A stretch of 64,000 bases of DNA from Stenotrophomonas maltophilia (GCA_002364755.1 DEZI01000015.1:39727-103726), one strand, 5' to 3'. Counted from the stretch's first letter, positions 8,391 through 16,539 are shown. Notes: generated by a model not told the origin, from the letters alone. Made by a program: numbers and translations.

Positions 8391-9029
8391 ATGTCCTCCA
8401 CGACTGCTGCCTCCATCCGTGAAGAAATCGCCAGCGCCCTGACCCACGGGCTCGGCGCCGTGTTCGCGCTGGCCGCCAGCGCGGTCCTGATCACCCTGGC
8501 CGCCATCTACGGCGACGGCTGGCAGCTCGCCAGCGCCATCGTGTTCGGTATCGCCCTGCTGCTGCTGTACACCGCCTCCACCCTGTACCACGCCATCCAG
8601 CACCCCACGGCCAAGGGTCGTCTGAAGGTTTTCGACCACTGCGCGATCTACGTGCTGATTGCCGGCACTTACACCCCGTTCACCCTGATCGGCCTGCGCG
8701 GGCCTTGGGGCTGGGGCCTGTTTACCGCCATCTGGGCGCTGGCCCTGGGCGGGGTGGTGTTCAAGCTGTTCTATACCGGTCGCTTCAAGGCGCTTTCCAC
8801 CGGCATCTACATCGCAATGGGCTGGCTGGTGATCGTGGCGATCAAGCCGATGTGGGCCTCCATCGACGGCGGGACCCTGGCCTGGCTGTTCGCCGGCGGC
8901 CTGTCCTATACGCTCGGCACCTATTTCTACCATCGCGAATCGATCCCCTATTCGCACGCGATCTGGCACCTGTTCGTGATCGGCGGCAGCGTCTGCCACT
9001 TCGTCGCGGTGACCATGCAGGTCCTGTAA
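8391..9029 (+). CDS. hemolysin III family membrane protein (TrhA/YqfA-like)
   Basis: A 212-residue polytopic inner-membrane protein with about seven hydrophobic helices. Start chosen at MSSTTAASIREE (8391); an in-frame ATG 37 codons upstream adds a non-homologous stretch that overlaps the repeat region. Conserved PAQR/hemolysin III motifs are present: the early E-E-I-A-S-A-L-T-H-G-L-G segment, STLYHA near residue 64, FDHCAIYVLIAGTYTPF near 83, and the C-terminal histidines in YSHAIWHLFV. Bacterial members are linked to membrane-energetics homeostasis rather than haemolysis. Function here is by family only. Confidence 0.85.
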   Translation: MSSTTAASIREEIASALTHGLGAVFALAASAVLITLAAIYGDGWQLASAIVFGIALLLLYTASTLYHAIQHPTAKGRLKVFDHCAIYVLIAGTYTPFTLIGLRGPWGWGLFTAIWALALGGVVFKLFYTGRFKALSTGIYIAMGWLVIVAIKPMWASIDGGTLAWLFAGGLSYTLGTYFYHRESIPYSHAIWHLFVIGGSVCHFVAVTMQVL

Positions 9030-9111
9030 CAATGACGGCAGGCGCCCGTGTGCACACCATGCACATGAGCGCTTCGCGCCCCGTCCACCCGGATGGGGCA
9101 ACCATGGCAGC

Positions 9112-11100
9112 GTGAATGCTGCCCCTGCCCCTGCTGCACCGCGCGCTTCGCGCTGGCGCCTCCGCCGCCCCGGCCCACGTGGCCAGCGCTGGCTGGCGGT
9201 GCTGGTGTTCCTGCTGGCCGCATTGCTCATCCTCATCGCGCTGTGGGACTGGAACTGGTTCAAGGGGCCGGTGGAACGCGCGGTACAGGCCCGCACCGGC
9301 CGCGCCCTGCACATCGGCCACCTGGATGTCGACCTCGGCCGTACCAGCACCATCCGCGCCGATGCGATCACCTTCGCCAATGCCGCGTGGTCGAAGCAGG
9401 CCACGATGGCCAATGCCGACCGCGTGGAGATCGACGTCCGCGTCTGGCCGTTGCTCCGTGGCAGCATCCAGCTGCCGGAAGTACGCCTTACCCGCCCCGA
9501 CGTGCTGCTGGAAGCCGCCCCGCGCAAGGGTGAGGCCGGCAACTGGGATTTCCTGCCGGCCAGCGATGGCAAGAGCTCGCTGCAGCTGAAGGGCCTGCGC
9601 ATCGACGACGGGCGCCTGCAGTACCTGGACGCCCTGGGTCGCACCGACATCCGCGTCGGCGTGCGCAGTGGCGAAGCGACCACCACCGCAGACACACGGG
9701 TTGACGCCGCCCCGCCGCTGCTGGTGAAGGGCCAGGGCCGCTGGCAGGGCAATCCGTTCACTCTCAGCGGCGGTACCGAATCGCCGCTGCAGCTGACCGA
9801 CAGCGCGCATCCCTTCCGCATCCACCTCGATGGCCGTGCCGGCAGTACCCATGCCGTGGCCACCGGCACGCTGACCAACCCGTTCGCGCTGCAGGTTTTC
9901 GACCTGCAGTTCGCGCTCAGTGGCCAGGACCTGGCCGACCTCTACCCGCTGCTGGGCATCGCCATCCCGCCCTCGCCGCCGTACGCCCTCGATGGCCGGC
10001 TCAAGCGCGACCACAACGTGTGGCGCTATGAGGGCTTCACCGGCAAGGTCGGCGACAGCGACCTGGGCGGCAACCTGCAGTTCGAGGTGGGCCGCGACCG
10101 CCCGCGCCTGACTGCCACGCTGGAATCGCGCCGGCTCGATTTCGACGACCTGGCCGGCTTCGTCGGCGCCCCGCCGAAGACCGGCGGCGGCGAGACCGCC
10201 AATGCCGAACAGAAGGCGCAGGCCGCACAGGCCGCCGCCAGTCCGCGCGTGCTGCCGGACACGCCGTACAACCTGGGCAAGCTGCGCGCGATGGATGCCG
10301 ACGTGCGCTGGAAGGCCCACCGCATCAATGCGCCCTCGCTGCCGCTGGACGACATGGACGCGCACCTCTTGCTGGACGATGGCGTGCTGCGGCTGGATCC
10401 GCTGAACTTCGGCGTGGCCGGCGGTGACATCCGCAGCACCATCCGCATGGACGCACGCCAGCCGGAGATTTCCACCGCGCTGAAAGCCAGCGTGCGCGGC
10501 GTGCAGCTGGGCCAGCTGTTCCCGGATGCAAAGCTGGCCGAGCAGGCCAAGGGTGGCATCAGCGGCCAGATCGACCTGACCGGCCGCGGCAATTCCATTG
10601 CCGCCATGCTCGGCGGCAGCAGCGGCGACGTCGGCGTGGCGATGGGCCGTGGCCATGTCGGCAACCTGGTGATGGAGCTGGCCGGCCTGGACATCACCGA
10701 GTCGCTGAAATTCCTGTTCACCGGTGACCGGCAGATTCCGCTGCGCTGCGCCTTCGCCGATTTCGGCGTGCGCGATGGCCTGATGACCAGCCGTGCGTTG
10801 GCGGTGGACACCACCGACACGATCATCGTTGGCGAAGGTACGGTGAGCCTGCGCGATGAGCGGATGGACCTGCTGCTGAAGCCGCGGCCGAAGGACAAGA
10901 GCATTCTGGTGCTGCGCTCGCCGCTGCGCATCGGCGGCACGTTCAAGGATCCGTCGTTCCGACCGGACTTCAAGGCACTCGGTCTGCGCGGCGCGGTGGC
11001 CCTGGCGCTGGGAAGCATCGCCCCGCCGGCAGCGCTGCTGGCCACGATCGAAACGGGGCCGGGCAAGGATGCCAACTGTGGTGGGCAGTACGCGAAGTAA
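9112..11100 (+). CDS. AsmA family protein
   Basis: A 662-residue envelope protein with one N-terminal membrane anchor (LAVLVFLLAALLILIALW, residues about 30-47) and a large periplasmic beta-rich region. Signature segments include GRALHIGHLDVDLG, VRVWPLLRGSIQLPEVRL with the P-D-V-L-L-E that follows, and the AsmA C-terminal block around SIAAMLGGSSGDVGVAMG and HVGNLVMELAGLD. Start is GTG at 9112, which gives the basic N terminus before the anchor. AsmA-like proteins are thought to carry phospholipids between membranes. Single gene, followed directly by composite repeat element A. Confidence 0.87.
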   Translation: MNAAPAPAAPRASRWRLRRPGPRGQRWLAVLVFLLAALLILIALWDWNWFKGPVERAVQARTGRALHIGHLDVDLGRTSTIRADAITFANAAWSKQATMANADRVEIDVRVWPLLRGSIQLPEVRLTRPDVLLEAAPRKGEAGNWDFLPASDGKSSLQLKGLRIDDGRLQYLDALGRTDIRVGVRSGEATTTADTRVDAAPPLLVKGQGRWQGNPFTLSGGTESPLQLTDSAHPFRIHLDGRAGSTHAVATGTLTNPFALQVFDLQFALSGQDLADLYPLLGIAIPPSPPYALDGRLKRDHNVWRYEGFTGKVGDSDLGGNLQFEVGRDRPRLTATLESRRLDFDDLAGFVGAPPKTGGGETANAEQKAQAAQAAASPRVLPDTPYNLGKLRAMDADVRWKAHRINAPSLPLDDMDAHLLLDDGVLRLDPLNFGVAGGDIRSTIRMDARQPEISTALKASVRGVQLGQLFPDAKLAEQAKGGISGQIDLTGRGNSIAAMLGGSSGDVGVAMGRGHVGNLVMELAGLDITESLKFLFTGDRQIPLRCAFADFGVRDGLMTSRALAVDTTDTIIVGEGTVSLRDERMDLLLKPRPKDKSILVLRSPLRIGGTFKDPSFRPDFKALGLRGAVALALGSIAPPAALLATIETGPGKDANCGGQYAK

Positions 11101-11137
11101 AAGCGGTTGTTCGCGGCGCCTCTGTTGGTCCTGGTGT

Positions 11138-11243
11138 GAGTGGGACGGGTGGGCCAGTCAGGACACGCCGTAAACCCGTCCTTGGGGGCTCGATGGCGCC
11201 ATCCATGGCGCCAACGGTCCTGCCTGGCCCACCCGTCCCACTC
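11138..11243 (-). repeat. long hairpin A1 of the composite element
   Basis: Arms 11138-11164 and 11217-11243 pair over 26 of 27 positions. The 52-base core, read on the minus strand, contains TGGCGCC-ATGGAT-GGCGCCA and a second hairpin with CCC/GGG arms whose loop is the variant AAGGAC, then TTTACGGCGT. Confidence 0.75.
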
Positions 11244-11389
11244 CTGACAGTTTCCTGCGCGCGCGGAACGAGAGCGGGAATTCAAAGAAAACAGCAAAAA
11301 GCCAAATCAAAAGCTGTGCCAACCAAGGTTGGCACCTACCAGGAGCGGATGGTCGGCGCTGAAACGCACCGCGCTCGCGGGATGTGTCT

Positions 11390-11496
11390 GGAGGCGGAGG
11401 GCATGGCCGTGCAGGACCGTAAGCGCCAAGGACGGCGCCTACGAGCTACATGGACGTATTTACCGCGTGTCCTGCACGGCCATTCCCTTCGCCTCC
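11390..11496 (+). repeat. long hairpin A2 of the composite element
   Basis: Arms 11390-11417 and 11469-11496 pair over 26 of 28 positions. The 51-base core has GGCGCC paired with an upstream variant arm around AAGGAC, then TAC-ATGGAC-GTA and TTTACCGCGT. Its stem is homologous to that of hairpin B1 but unrelated to A1. Confidence 0.75.
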
Positions 11497-11588
11497 CCAC
11501 GCATCAGGAAGGCGCTGCTCTTGAGCTCTGGCTCTGGCTCTTGCTTCGAAAAGCGGGCCGGCGGGCTGCAAGCCCGCCAGCGAAAAAC

Positions 11589-12020
11589 TCACCCCGCCAC
11601 GATGTACCGCTGCAGCTGGTCCAACTCCCGCCGCTGCGCATCGATCACCGCCTTCACCAGGTCGCCGATGGAAATCACCCCCAGCACCGACCCGTTCTCC
11701 ACCACCGGCAGGTGGCGAATGCGGTAGTCGGTCACCAGCTGCAGGCAATGTTCCACCTGCTCACCCGGCGACACCGTCACCACCTTCGCCGTCATGATCT
11801 CCGACACCGCCGTATCGCGCGAGGAACGATCGTGCAGCACGATCTTGCGCGCGTAATCGCGCTCGGACAGGATGCCGACCAGTCGCGGCCCGTCCATCAC
11901 CAGCACCGCGCCGATGCCCTTCTGGGCCATCAGCCGGATCGCATCGATCACCGCCGCGCCGGGCGCGACCGCGTGTACTTCAGGGGACTTGCCGTCCAAC
12001 AGTTGCCGTACCGACGTCAT
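11589..12020 (-). CDS. CBS domain protein
   Basis: A 143-residue soluble protein made of two CBS motifs and little else: CBS1 about residues 8-62 (GAAVIDAIRLMAQKGIGAVL, LVGILSERDYARKIVL) and CBS2 about 75-130 (VTVSPGEQVEHCLQLVT, IRHLPVVENGSVLGVISIGD). Such paired domains form a Bateman module that usually binds adenine nucleotides and senses energy state. Partner unknown. The 5' end overlaps the 3' end of the glycosyltransferase gene by 41 bases in another frame, so the two are probably co-transcribed. Both sit between inverted copies of the composite repeat. Confidence 0.88.
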   Translation of the reverse strand: MTSVRQLLDGKSPEVHAVAPGAAVIDAIRLMAQKGIGAVLVMDGPRLVGILSERDYARKIVLHDRSSRDTAVSEIMTAKVVTVSPGEQVEHCLQLVTDYRIRHLPVVENGSVLGVISIGDLVKAVIDAQRRELDQLQRYIVAG

Positions 12021-12999
12021 CTGCCTGCCCTCCCAGGGTGGGTTGCAGGGCCGAGTCTGCCACGGAAGGTGCTAGCCACGCGTCAACCAGGTACAGGGGC
12101 CGCTGCTTGGACTCCTCATACAGGCGGCCCAGGTACTCGCCGATCAGCCCCAGCGCGATCAGCTGCACGCCGCCCAGGAACAGGATCACCGCCATCATCG
12201 TCGGCCAGCCCGCCACCCGGTCGCCGTACAGCGCCGCCTTGATGATCACCCAGACGCCGAACACGAACGCCGCCGCCGCGGTCGCCAGGCCCAGGTAGGT
12301 GGCCGCCCGCAGCGGCACGGTCGAGAACCCGGTGATGCCTTCCAGTGCAAAGTTCCACAGGTTCCAGAGGCTGAACTTGCTGTTGCCGGCCAACCGCGCG
12401 TGGCGGTGGTAGGGCACGGCCACGCGGCGGAAGCCGACCCAGCTGAAAAGGCCTTTCATGAAGCGATGGCGCTCGCGCATCTCGCGCAGCGCGCTCAGCG
12501 CCCGCGGCGACAGCAGGCGGAAATCGCCGGTGTCGGCGGGAATCGGCGTGCGCGACAGGCGGCCGATCACGCGGTAGAACATGGCCGCGGTGGCCCGCTT
12601 GCTCCAGCTTTCGCCGTCGCGCACCTTGCGCGTGCCGTAGACGTTGTCATAGCCCTCTTTCCAGTGCGCGACGAAGGTCGGCACCAGTTCCGGCGGATCC
12701 TGGCCATCGGCATCGAGGATCATCGCAGCGCCTTCGCGCACCTGGTCCAGGCCGGCGGTCAGCGCAGCCTCCTTGCCGAAGTTGCGCGACAGCCGCAGGG
12801 CCGAGACACGCGGGTCGGGATGGGCGAGGTGTTCGATCACCGCCCAGGTAGCGTCGGTGCTGCCGTCATCGACATACAGGATGTGGCCGTCGACATCGTC
12901 CAGCGCGTCGAGCACCGCGCACAGGCGCGGGTGCAGCTGGGGCAGCGCCAGTTCCTCGTTATGGGCGGCGATGACGAAGGTCAGGCGTTGGCGGCTCAT
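11980..12999 (-). CDS. family 2 glycosyltransferase, GtrB/ArnC-like, membrane anchored
   Basis: A 339-residue protein with an N-terminal GT-A domain (FVIAAHNEELALP; YVDDGSTDATW near residue 43; DADGQDPPELVP near 96 with the metal-binding acidic pair; TGDFRLLS near 160; FMKGLFSWVGF near 182) and two C-terminal membrane helices (about 230-300). This architecture matches enzymes that load a sugar onto undecaprenyl or dolichyl phosphate at the cytoplasmic face (GtrB, DPM1, ArnC). Start chosen at MSRQRLTFVI (12999); the upstream in-frame part lies in repeat DNA. Sugar and acceptor pathway are unknown, and no flippase or second transferase is adjacent. Confidence 0.87.
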   Translation of the reverse strand: MSRQRLTFVIAAHNEELALPQLHPRLCAVLDALDDVDGHILYVDDGSTDATWAVIEHLAHPDPRVSALRLSRNFGKEAALTAGLDQVREGAAMILDADGQDPPELVPTFVAHWKEGYDNVYGTRKVRDGESWSKRATAAMFYRVIGRLSRTPIPADTGDFRLLSPRALSALREMRERHRFMKGLFSWVGFRRVAVPYHRHARLAGNSKFSLWNLWNFALEGITGFSTVPLRAATYLGLATAAAAFVFGVWVIIKAALYGDRVAGWPTMMAVILFLGGVQLIALGLIGEYLGRLYEESKQRPLYLVDAWLAPSVADSALQPTLGGQADDVGTATVGRQVP

Positions 13000-13097
13000 G
13001 CCTGGATTGTACGTTGCTGGCGGGCTTGCAGCCCGCCGGCCCGCTAAAGGCAACGGCCAAATCGAGAGCAACTGCAGCGTCTTCCTGATACGGGGGG

Positions 13098-13159
13098 AGG
13101 CGGAGGGCATGCCCCGGGCCCATGGCGCCTACGGTCCTGCACGGCCATGCCCTCCGCCT
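13098..13159 (+). repeat. decayed hairpin B1
   Basis: Arms AGGCGGAGGGCAT (13098-13110) and ATGCCCTCCGCCT (13147-13159) still match, but the core is cut down to part of one ATGGCGCC arm. It looks like a deletion derivative, and it is homologous to A2. Confidence 0.6.
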
Positions 13160-13314
13160 ATGGACACATTCCCGCGAGCGCGGTGCATGGACGCGCTGCC
13201 CCCCCCCCCAACGCTTTTGGTAGCTGCCAACCTTGGTTGGCACAGCTTTTGATCTTGCTTCTTCTTTTGATTTTGAATTTCCGCTCTCGTTCCGCGCGCG
13301 CAGGAAACTGTCCG

Positions 13315-13419
13315 GAGGCGGAGGGCTACCGCAGGCAGGACCGTAGGCGCCATGGACGGCGCCTACGAGCTACATGGACGTATTTACCGCGTGTCCTGCC
13401 TGCGGTAGCCCTCCGCCTC
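13315..13419 (+). repeat. long hairpin B2, perfectly paired
   Basis: Arms 13315-13341 and 13393-13419 are exact reverse complements over 27 bases. The core holds TAGGCGCC-ATGGAC-GGCGCCTA followed by TAC-ATGGAC-GTA: two hairpins with the same hexanucleotide loop inside one long stem, a three-way-junction shape. Confidence 0.8.
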
Positions 13420-13456
13420 ACCCATGAACCGGAAGGCGCCGCGAAACGATCTACCG

Positions 13457-14260
13457 TTACTTCTCCAGATACCCCGCCCCACCCAGCTGCCGGGCCTGCC
13501 GCTGTATCCACGTCGCTCGCCGCTGCACGTACGGCCCCGGCCTGGCCGCGTTGTACCGCCGCGGCGCCGGCAGCACCGCCGCCAACCGGGCACTTTCACC
13601 CGGTGCCAGCCGCGACGCATCCTTGCCCCAGAATTTCTGCGCCGCCGCCTGCGCGCCATACACGCCATCGCCGAACTCGGCGATGTTGGCGTACATCTCC
13701 AGGATGCGTTCCTTCGGCCAGAACGCCTCGATCAGCACCGTGTACCAGACCTCCAGACCCTTGCGGATCCAGCTGCGGCCCTGCCAGAGGAACAGGTTCT
13801 TGGCCACCTGCTGGCTGATCGTGCTGGCCCCGCGCAGGCGCCCGCCCTTGGCGTTGTGGTCACGCGCCTTTTCGATGGCCTGCAGGTCGAAACCGTTGTG
13901 CTCCGGGAATCGCTGGTCCTCGGCCGCCACCAGCGAGATCGGCAGGCTGGGCGCCATCTGGTCCAGGTCGCGCCACTGGTAATGCAGGCGGTAGGACCAG
14001 TCGCCCTCGCCCAGTGCCTCGCCATAGCGCCACAGCATCACCGTGGACAACGGCGGGTCGATGAAGCGCAGCACCAGCACCTGCAGGCAGCTGAAGCCCA
14101 CGAACAGTACCGGCAGCCACAGCAGCCGCTTCCAGCGCCAGCGTCGCCGGACCGGCGTGGTCGCCACGGCCTGCACGGCCTCCACCTTGTCCTGCTCTCC
14201 CCCTGCCCCCATTACTGGTGCATCCTTCTCATGCCTGGTTGTCGGCGCATTATCCGGCAA
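13457..14260 (-). CDS. mtgA: monofunctional biosynthetic peptidoglycan transglycosylase
   Basis: A 267-residue family 51 glycosyltransferase that polymerises lipid II glycan strands at the periplasmic face. It has a basic, membrane-spanning N terminus (KRLLWLPVLFVGFSCLQVLVL, about residues 45-65) and the GT51 motifs EDQRFPEHNGFD near residue 117 (catalytic Glu), GRLRGASTISQQVAKNLFLW near 140, and RKGLEVWYTVLIE near 165. No penicillin-binding transpeptidase domain follows, which separates it from bifunctional PBPs. An internal start at MGAGGEQDK (17th codon) is possible. It is divergent from hslO, with only 29 bases between the starts. Confidence 0.93.
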   Translation of the reverse strand: MPDNAPTTRHEKDAPVMGAGGEQDKVEAVQAVATTPVRRRWRWKRLLWLPVLFVGFSCLQVLVLRFIDPPLSTVMLWRYGEALGEGDWSYRLHYQWRDLDQMAPSLPISLVAAEDQRFPEHNGFDLQAIEKARDHNAKGGRLRGASTISQQVAKNLFLWQGRSWIRKGLEVWYTVLIEAFWPKERILEMYANIAEFGDGVYGAQAAAQKFWGKDASRLAPGESARLAAVLPAPRRYNAARPGPYVQRRATWIQRQARQLGGAGYLEK

Positions 14261-14289
14261 CCGCCCCTGTTTACGCGCGATGTGAGCCG

Positions 14290-15183
14290 ATGACCGCCCA
14301 AACCGATTCCCTGATCCGCTTCCTGCTGCCCGACGCCGGCGTCCGTGGCGTGCACGTGCAACTGCAGGCCACCTGGCAGGAAATCCTGTCCCACGCCATG
14401 TACCCGGACAACGCCGCCGAACTGCTCGGCGAGGCCTGCGTGGCCTCGGCCCTGTTCACCGGCCATACCAAGGTGGACGGCCGCCTGTCCATCCAGCTGC
14501 GCAGCAACACCGGCCTGCGCACCCTGTTCGCCGAGTGCACCGCCGCCGGCACCCTGCGCGGCATCGCCCAGCTGGCCGAAGGCGCCGACGCGCCGCGCGA
14601 CCTCTCCAGCCTGGGCAGCGACGCGCTGCTCGCGATCACCATCGAGAACCCCGGCCTGGACCCGCGCGAACCGCAGCGCTACCAGAGCCTGGTCGGTCTG
14701 ACCGCGCCGGCGCTGGATGAGGCCTTCGAGGACTACTTCCGCCAGTCCGAACAGCTGCCGACCCGCCTGCTGCTGGCCGCTGACCGCAACGGCGCCGTGG
14801 GCCTGCTGCTGCAGAAGCTGCCCGGCGACGAGGGCGACGACGACGGCTGGGCCCGCGCCAGCGCCCTGTTCGACACGCTGGGCAAGGCCGAACTGCTGGC
14901 CACCCCGGCCGAGCAGATGCTGCACCGCCTGTTCCACGAGGAAAAGCCGGAACTGATGGGCAGCAAGCCGCTGGCCTTCGGCTGCTCCTGCTCGCACGAG
15001 CGGGTCGCCTCGATGCTGGTCTCCCTGGGCGAGGAAGAAGCCCGCGCGGCCGCCGAAGACACCGGCGCGGTGGACGTCCGCTGCGAATTCTGCGGACGGG
15101 AGTATCACTTTCCGTTGACGGAGTTCGGCATACTGTTCCACGGTGCCGAGGGGACTGTACCGGCACCTGAACGACTTCAATGA
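14290..15183 (+). CDS. hslO: Hsp33 redox-regulated chaperone
   Basis: A 297-residue cytoplasmic chaperone switched on by oxidation. Length fits the family (about 290). The N-terminal substrate-binding domain shows HAMYPDNAAELLGEA and FTGHTKVDGRLSIQL, and the C-terminal zinc switch keeps all four cysteines as CSC (near residue 235) and CEFC (near 268). Start chosen at MTAQTDSLIRFLLPD (14290), which matches the usual N terminus. An earlier in-frame ATG would overlap mtgA. It is followed by the promoter of the next gene, so it is probably monocistronic. Confidence 0.95.
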   Translation: MTAQTDSLIRFLLPDAGVRGVHVQLQATWQEILSHAMYPDNAAELLGEACVASALFTGHTKVDGRLSIQLRSNTGLRTLFAECTAAGTLRGIAQLAEGADAPRDLSSLGSDALLAITIENPGLDPREPQRYQSLVGLTAPALDEAFEDYFRQSEQLPTRLLLAADRNGAVGLLLQKLPGDEGDDDGWARASALFDTLGKAELLATPAEQMLHRLFHEEKPELMGSKPLAFGCSCSHERVASMLVSLGEEEARAAAEDTGAVDVRCEFCGREYHFPLTEFGILFHGAEGTVPAPERLQ

Positions 15184-15218
15184 ATAAGCAGGTCTTGTGT
15201 TCTGGGGAGGATCAAGGC

Positions 15219-15273
15219 TTGTTAAGATTTCATAAACACCCTAGGATCGAGTTCCCGCCCCAGCGGGAACTTC
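15219..15273 (+). promoter_or_regulatory. promoter and leader hairpin of the 15303 gene
   Basis: TTGTTA (15219-15224), a 17-base spacer and TAGGAT (15242-15247) make a plausible sigma-70 promoter. It is followed by the stem GTTCCCGC-CCCA-GCGGGAAC, which would lie at the 5' end of the transcript and could protect it from decay. Confidence 0.55.
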
Positions 15274-15302
15274 CGTTGTCCGTCACTGTCTGAACTGGTC
15301 CG

Positions 15303-16160
15303 ATGCGTACTTTCCTGCGTCTACCGCTGGCCCTGCTGATCGCCCTTGGCGCGATCACGGGCGCGCATGCGCAGAGCAAGGACACCCGCACCGTGCTGCC
15401 GGTCTGGAACAAGGGCAGCGGCAAGGTCGAGGCCCTGCTGTACCTGGAACCGACCGGCGAACAGGCCGCGGGTGCCCGCTGGCACTTCGGCCGCAACTCG
15501 CTGGACGCGGCCTTCGGCCTTTCCTCCGGTGATTCGCTGGGCCTGCTGTGCAGCAACAGCAGCGGCAGCAGCATCAGTGGATTGGCCAGCCACTGCATGC
15601 TGGCCAGCCTCGGCGATGACGATGACGCCATCGGTGCCAACAACCGCCGCCTGACCGGTACCGCCGCACTCAACCGCGGCAACAACCGCCTGGGCATCAC
15701 CGCCGGTACCAGCCGCGAGACCCTGCCGGCCTGGCTGGCCTCGCCGAACAAGACCCCGGCCCTGCGCGGCGAACAGAACGACCTGACCGTGTTCGCCCAG
15801 CGCAACATCGGCCGCGAAGGCTTCGTGTCCATCGCCGGCACCTACGCCAAGGCGCGCCTGGTGCCGATCTCCGATGCATCGCCCGCCCTGGTCGACCGCT
15901 GGGACAGCAAGAGCCTGAGCCTGGGTGCCGGCTACGGCAATTTCACCGGCAGCATCATCGGCCGCGTGGTCGACGTTCCCGGCAAGCCGGGCAAGTGGGA
16001 AGGCCTGGGCATCGGCCTGACCTGGCGTACCCCGTGGTCGGGCCAGCTGACCGTCGGCGCCGAAAACGTGATCACCCGCGGCAAGAATCCGTTCTCCCCG
16101 CGCAACGAAAGCAACGACGACGGCACCGTTCCGTACGTCCGCTACGAGCAGGACCTGTAA
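15303..16160 (+). CDS. exported protein of unknown function
   Basis: A 285-residue protein with a clear signal peptide (MRTFLRLPLALLIALGAITGAHA). I do not recognise the family. The mature part is rich in Gly, Asn, Ser and Thr, lacks membrane helices, contains two cysteines (near residues 80 and 98) that could form a disulfide, and has many alternating hydrophobic stretches such as LSLGAGYGNFTGSIIGRVV and GLGIGLTWRTPWSGQLTVG. This would fit a small outer-membrane beta-barrel, though it ends in YEQDL rather than a terminal aromatic residue. It has its own promoter and an intrinsic terminator, so it is a single-gene unit. Confidence 0.75.
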   Translation: MRTFLRLPLALLIALGAITGAHAQSKDTRTVLPVWNKGSGKVEALLYLEPTGEQAAGARWHFGRNSLDAAFGLSSGDSLGLLCSNSSGSSISGLASHCMLASLGDDDDAIGANNRRLTGTAALNRGNNRLGITAGTSRETLPAWLASPNKTPALRGEQNDLTVFAQRNIGREGFVSIAGTYAKARLVPISDASPALVDRWDSKSLSLGAGYGNFTGSIIGRVVDVPGKPGKWEGLGIGLTWRTPWSGQLTVGAENVITRGKNPFSPRNESNDDGTVPYVRYEQDL

Positions 16161-16197
16161 GCGGTCCAGCGTCTTGCGACATCGACTGGATGAAAGA

Positions 16198-16224
16198 GGG
16201 GCGCCTGCAGGGCGCCCTTCTTGT
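16198..16224 (+). terminator. intrinsic terminator
   Basis: GGGCGCC-TGCA-GGGCGCCC followed by TTCTTGTTT, 38 bases after the stop of the preceding gene. Confidence 0.8.
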
Positions 16225-16539
16225 TTCCGCAGGTAACGCGTTCGTTAAATACATGTGCATTGTTACATATCGAAATATTACGAAATGTATCAACACAAAC
16301 ATTTTTTCAGACGAAACGATACTCAATGGGTCCGAGTGTCCCAGTCATGTACCACAAGTCATTGAATCGTAAAGATTCCCGGGTATTGACACCGACTGGC
16401 ATTGCTGAAGTTAACGTAGCTTTAATTTTCTGGAGGGCGCCGTTACTATCGATTCAGCCTCGCGTTTTTTTGGAACGACATTTTGCGTTCCGCACGCAGG
16501 CAATAACCCAGCCAAGATTTCCTTGGAGAGAGAGAGCCA
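16225..16539 (+). promoter_or_regulatory. AT-rich leader/promoter region of the TonB receptor
   Basis: A 315-base gap much richer in A+T than its surroundings (for example TTACATATCGAAATATTACG near 16264). It holds no credible gene. A TTGACA occurs at about 16386, with only a weak -10 downstream. The gene's ribosome site is the GGAGAGAGAG run just before the ATG. Confidence 0.5.

Larger units (their letters stand above)
11101..11588 (-). repeat. composite intergenic repeat element, copy A
   Basis: This 488-base gap holds no gene. It carries, in the reverse orientation relative to copies B, C and D: hairpin A1 (11138-11243), the flank CTGACAGTTTCC, an A-rich tract, a SMAG-like palindrome (11316-11340), hairpin A2 (11390-11496), and a GGCGGGC-type palindrome (11552-11581). 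The last is an exact 30-base inverted match to 13016-13045 on the other side of the CBS/GT2 genes. Confidence 0.75.
13000..13456 (+). repeat. composite intergenic repeat element, copy B
   Basis: This 457-base gap has no gene. In order: a GCCCG palindrome (13016-13045), a segment with CAACTGCAG also seen in copy D, a shortened hairpin B1 (13098-13159), a C-run, a SMAG-like palindrome (13219-13243), a T-rich tract, the flank GGAAACTGTCC, and the intact hairpin B2 (13315-13419). B2 ends 37 bases before the mtgA stop. The whole is an inverted relative of copy A. Confidence 0.75.

Noticed and set aside
11391..13440. Short coding frames with the shared peptide theme MDGAYEL...RVSC in the repeat hairpins
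   Set aside because: The shared peptide is a by-product of the conserved hairpin core. Stem-preserving changes break the reading frames, and the frames sit in both orientations without ribosome sites.
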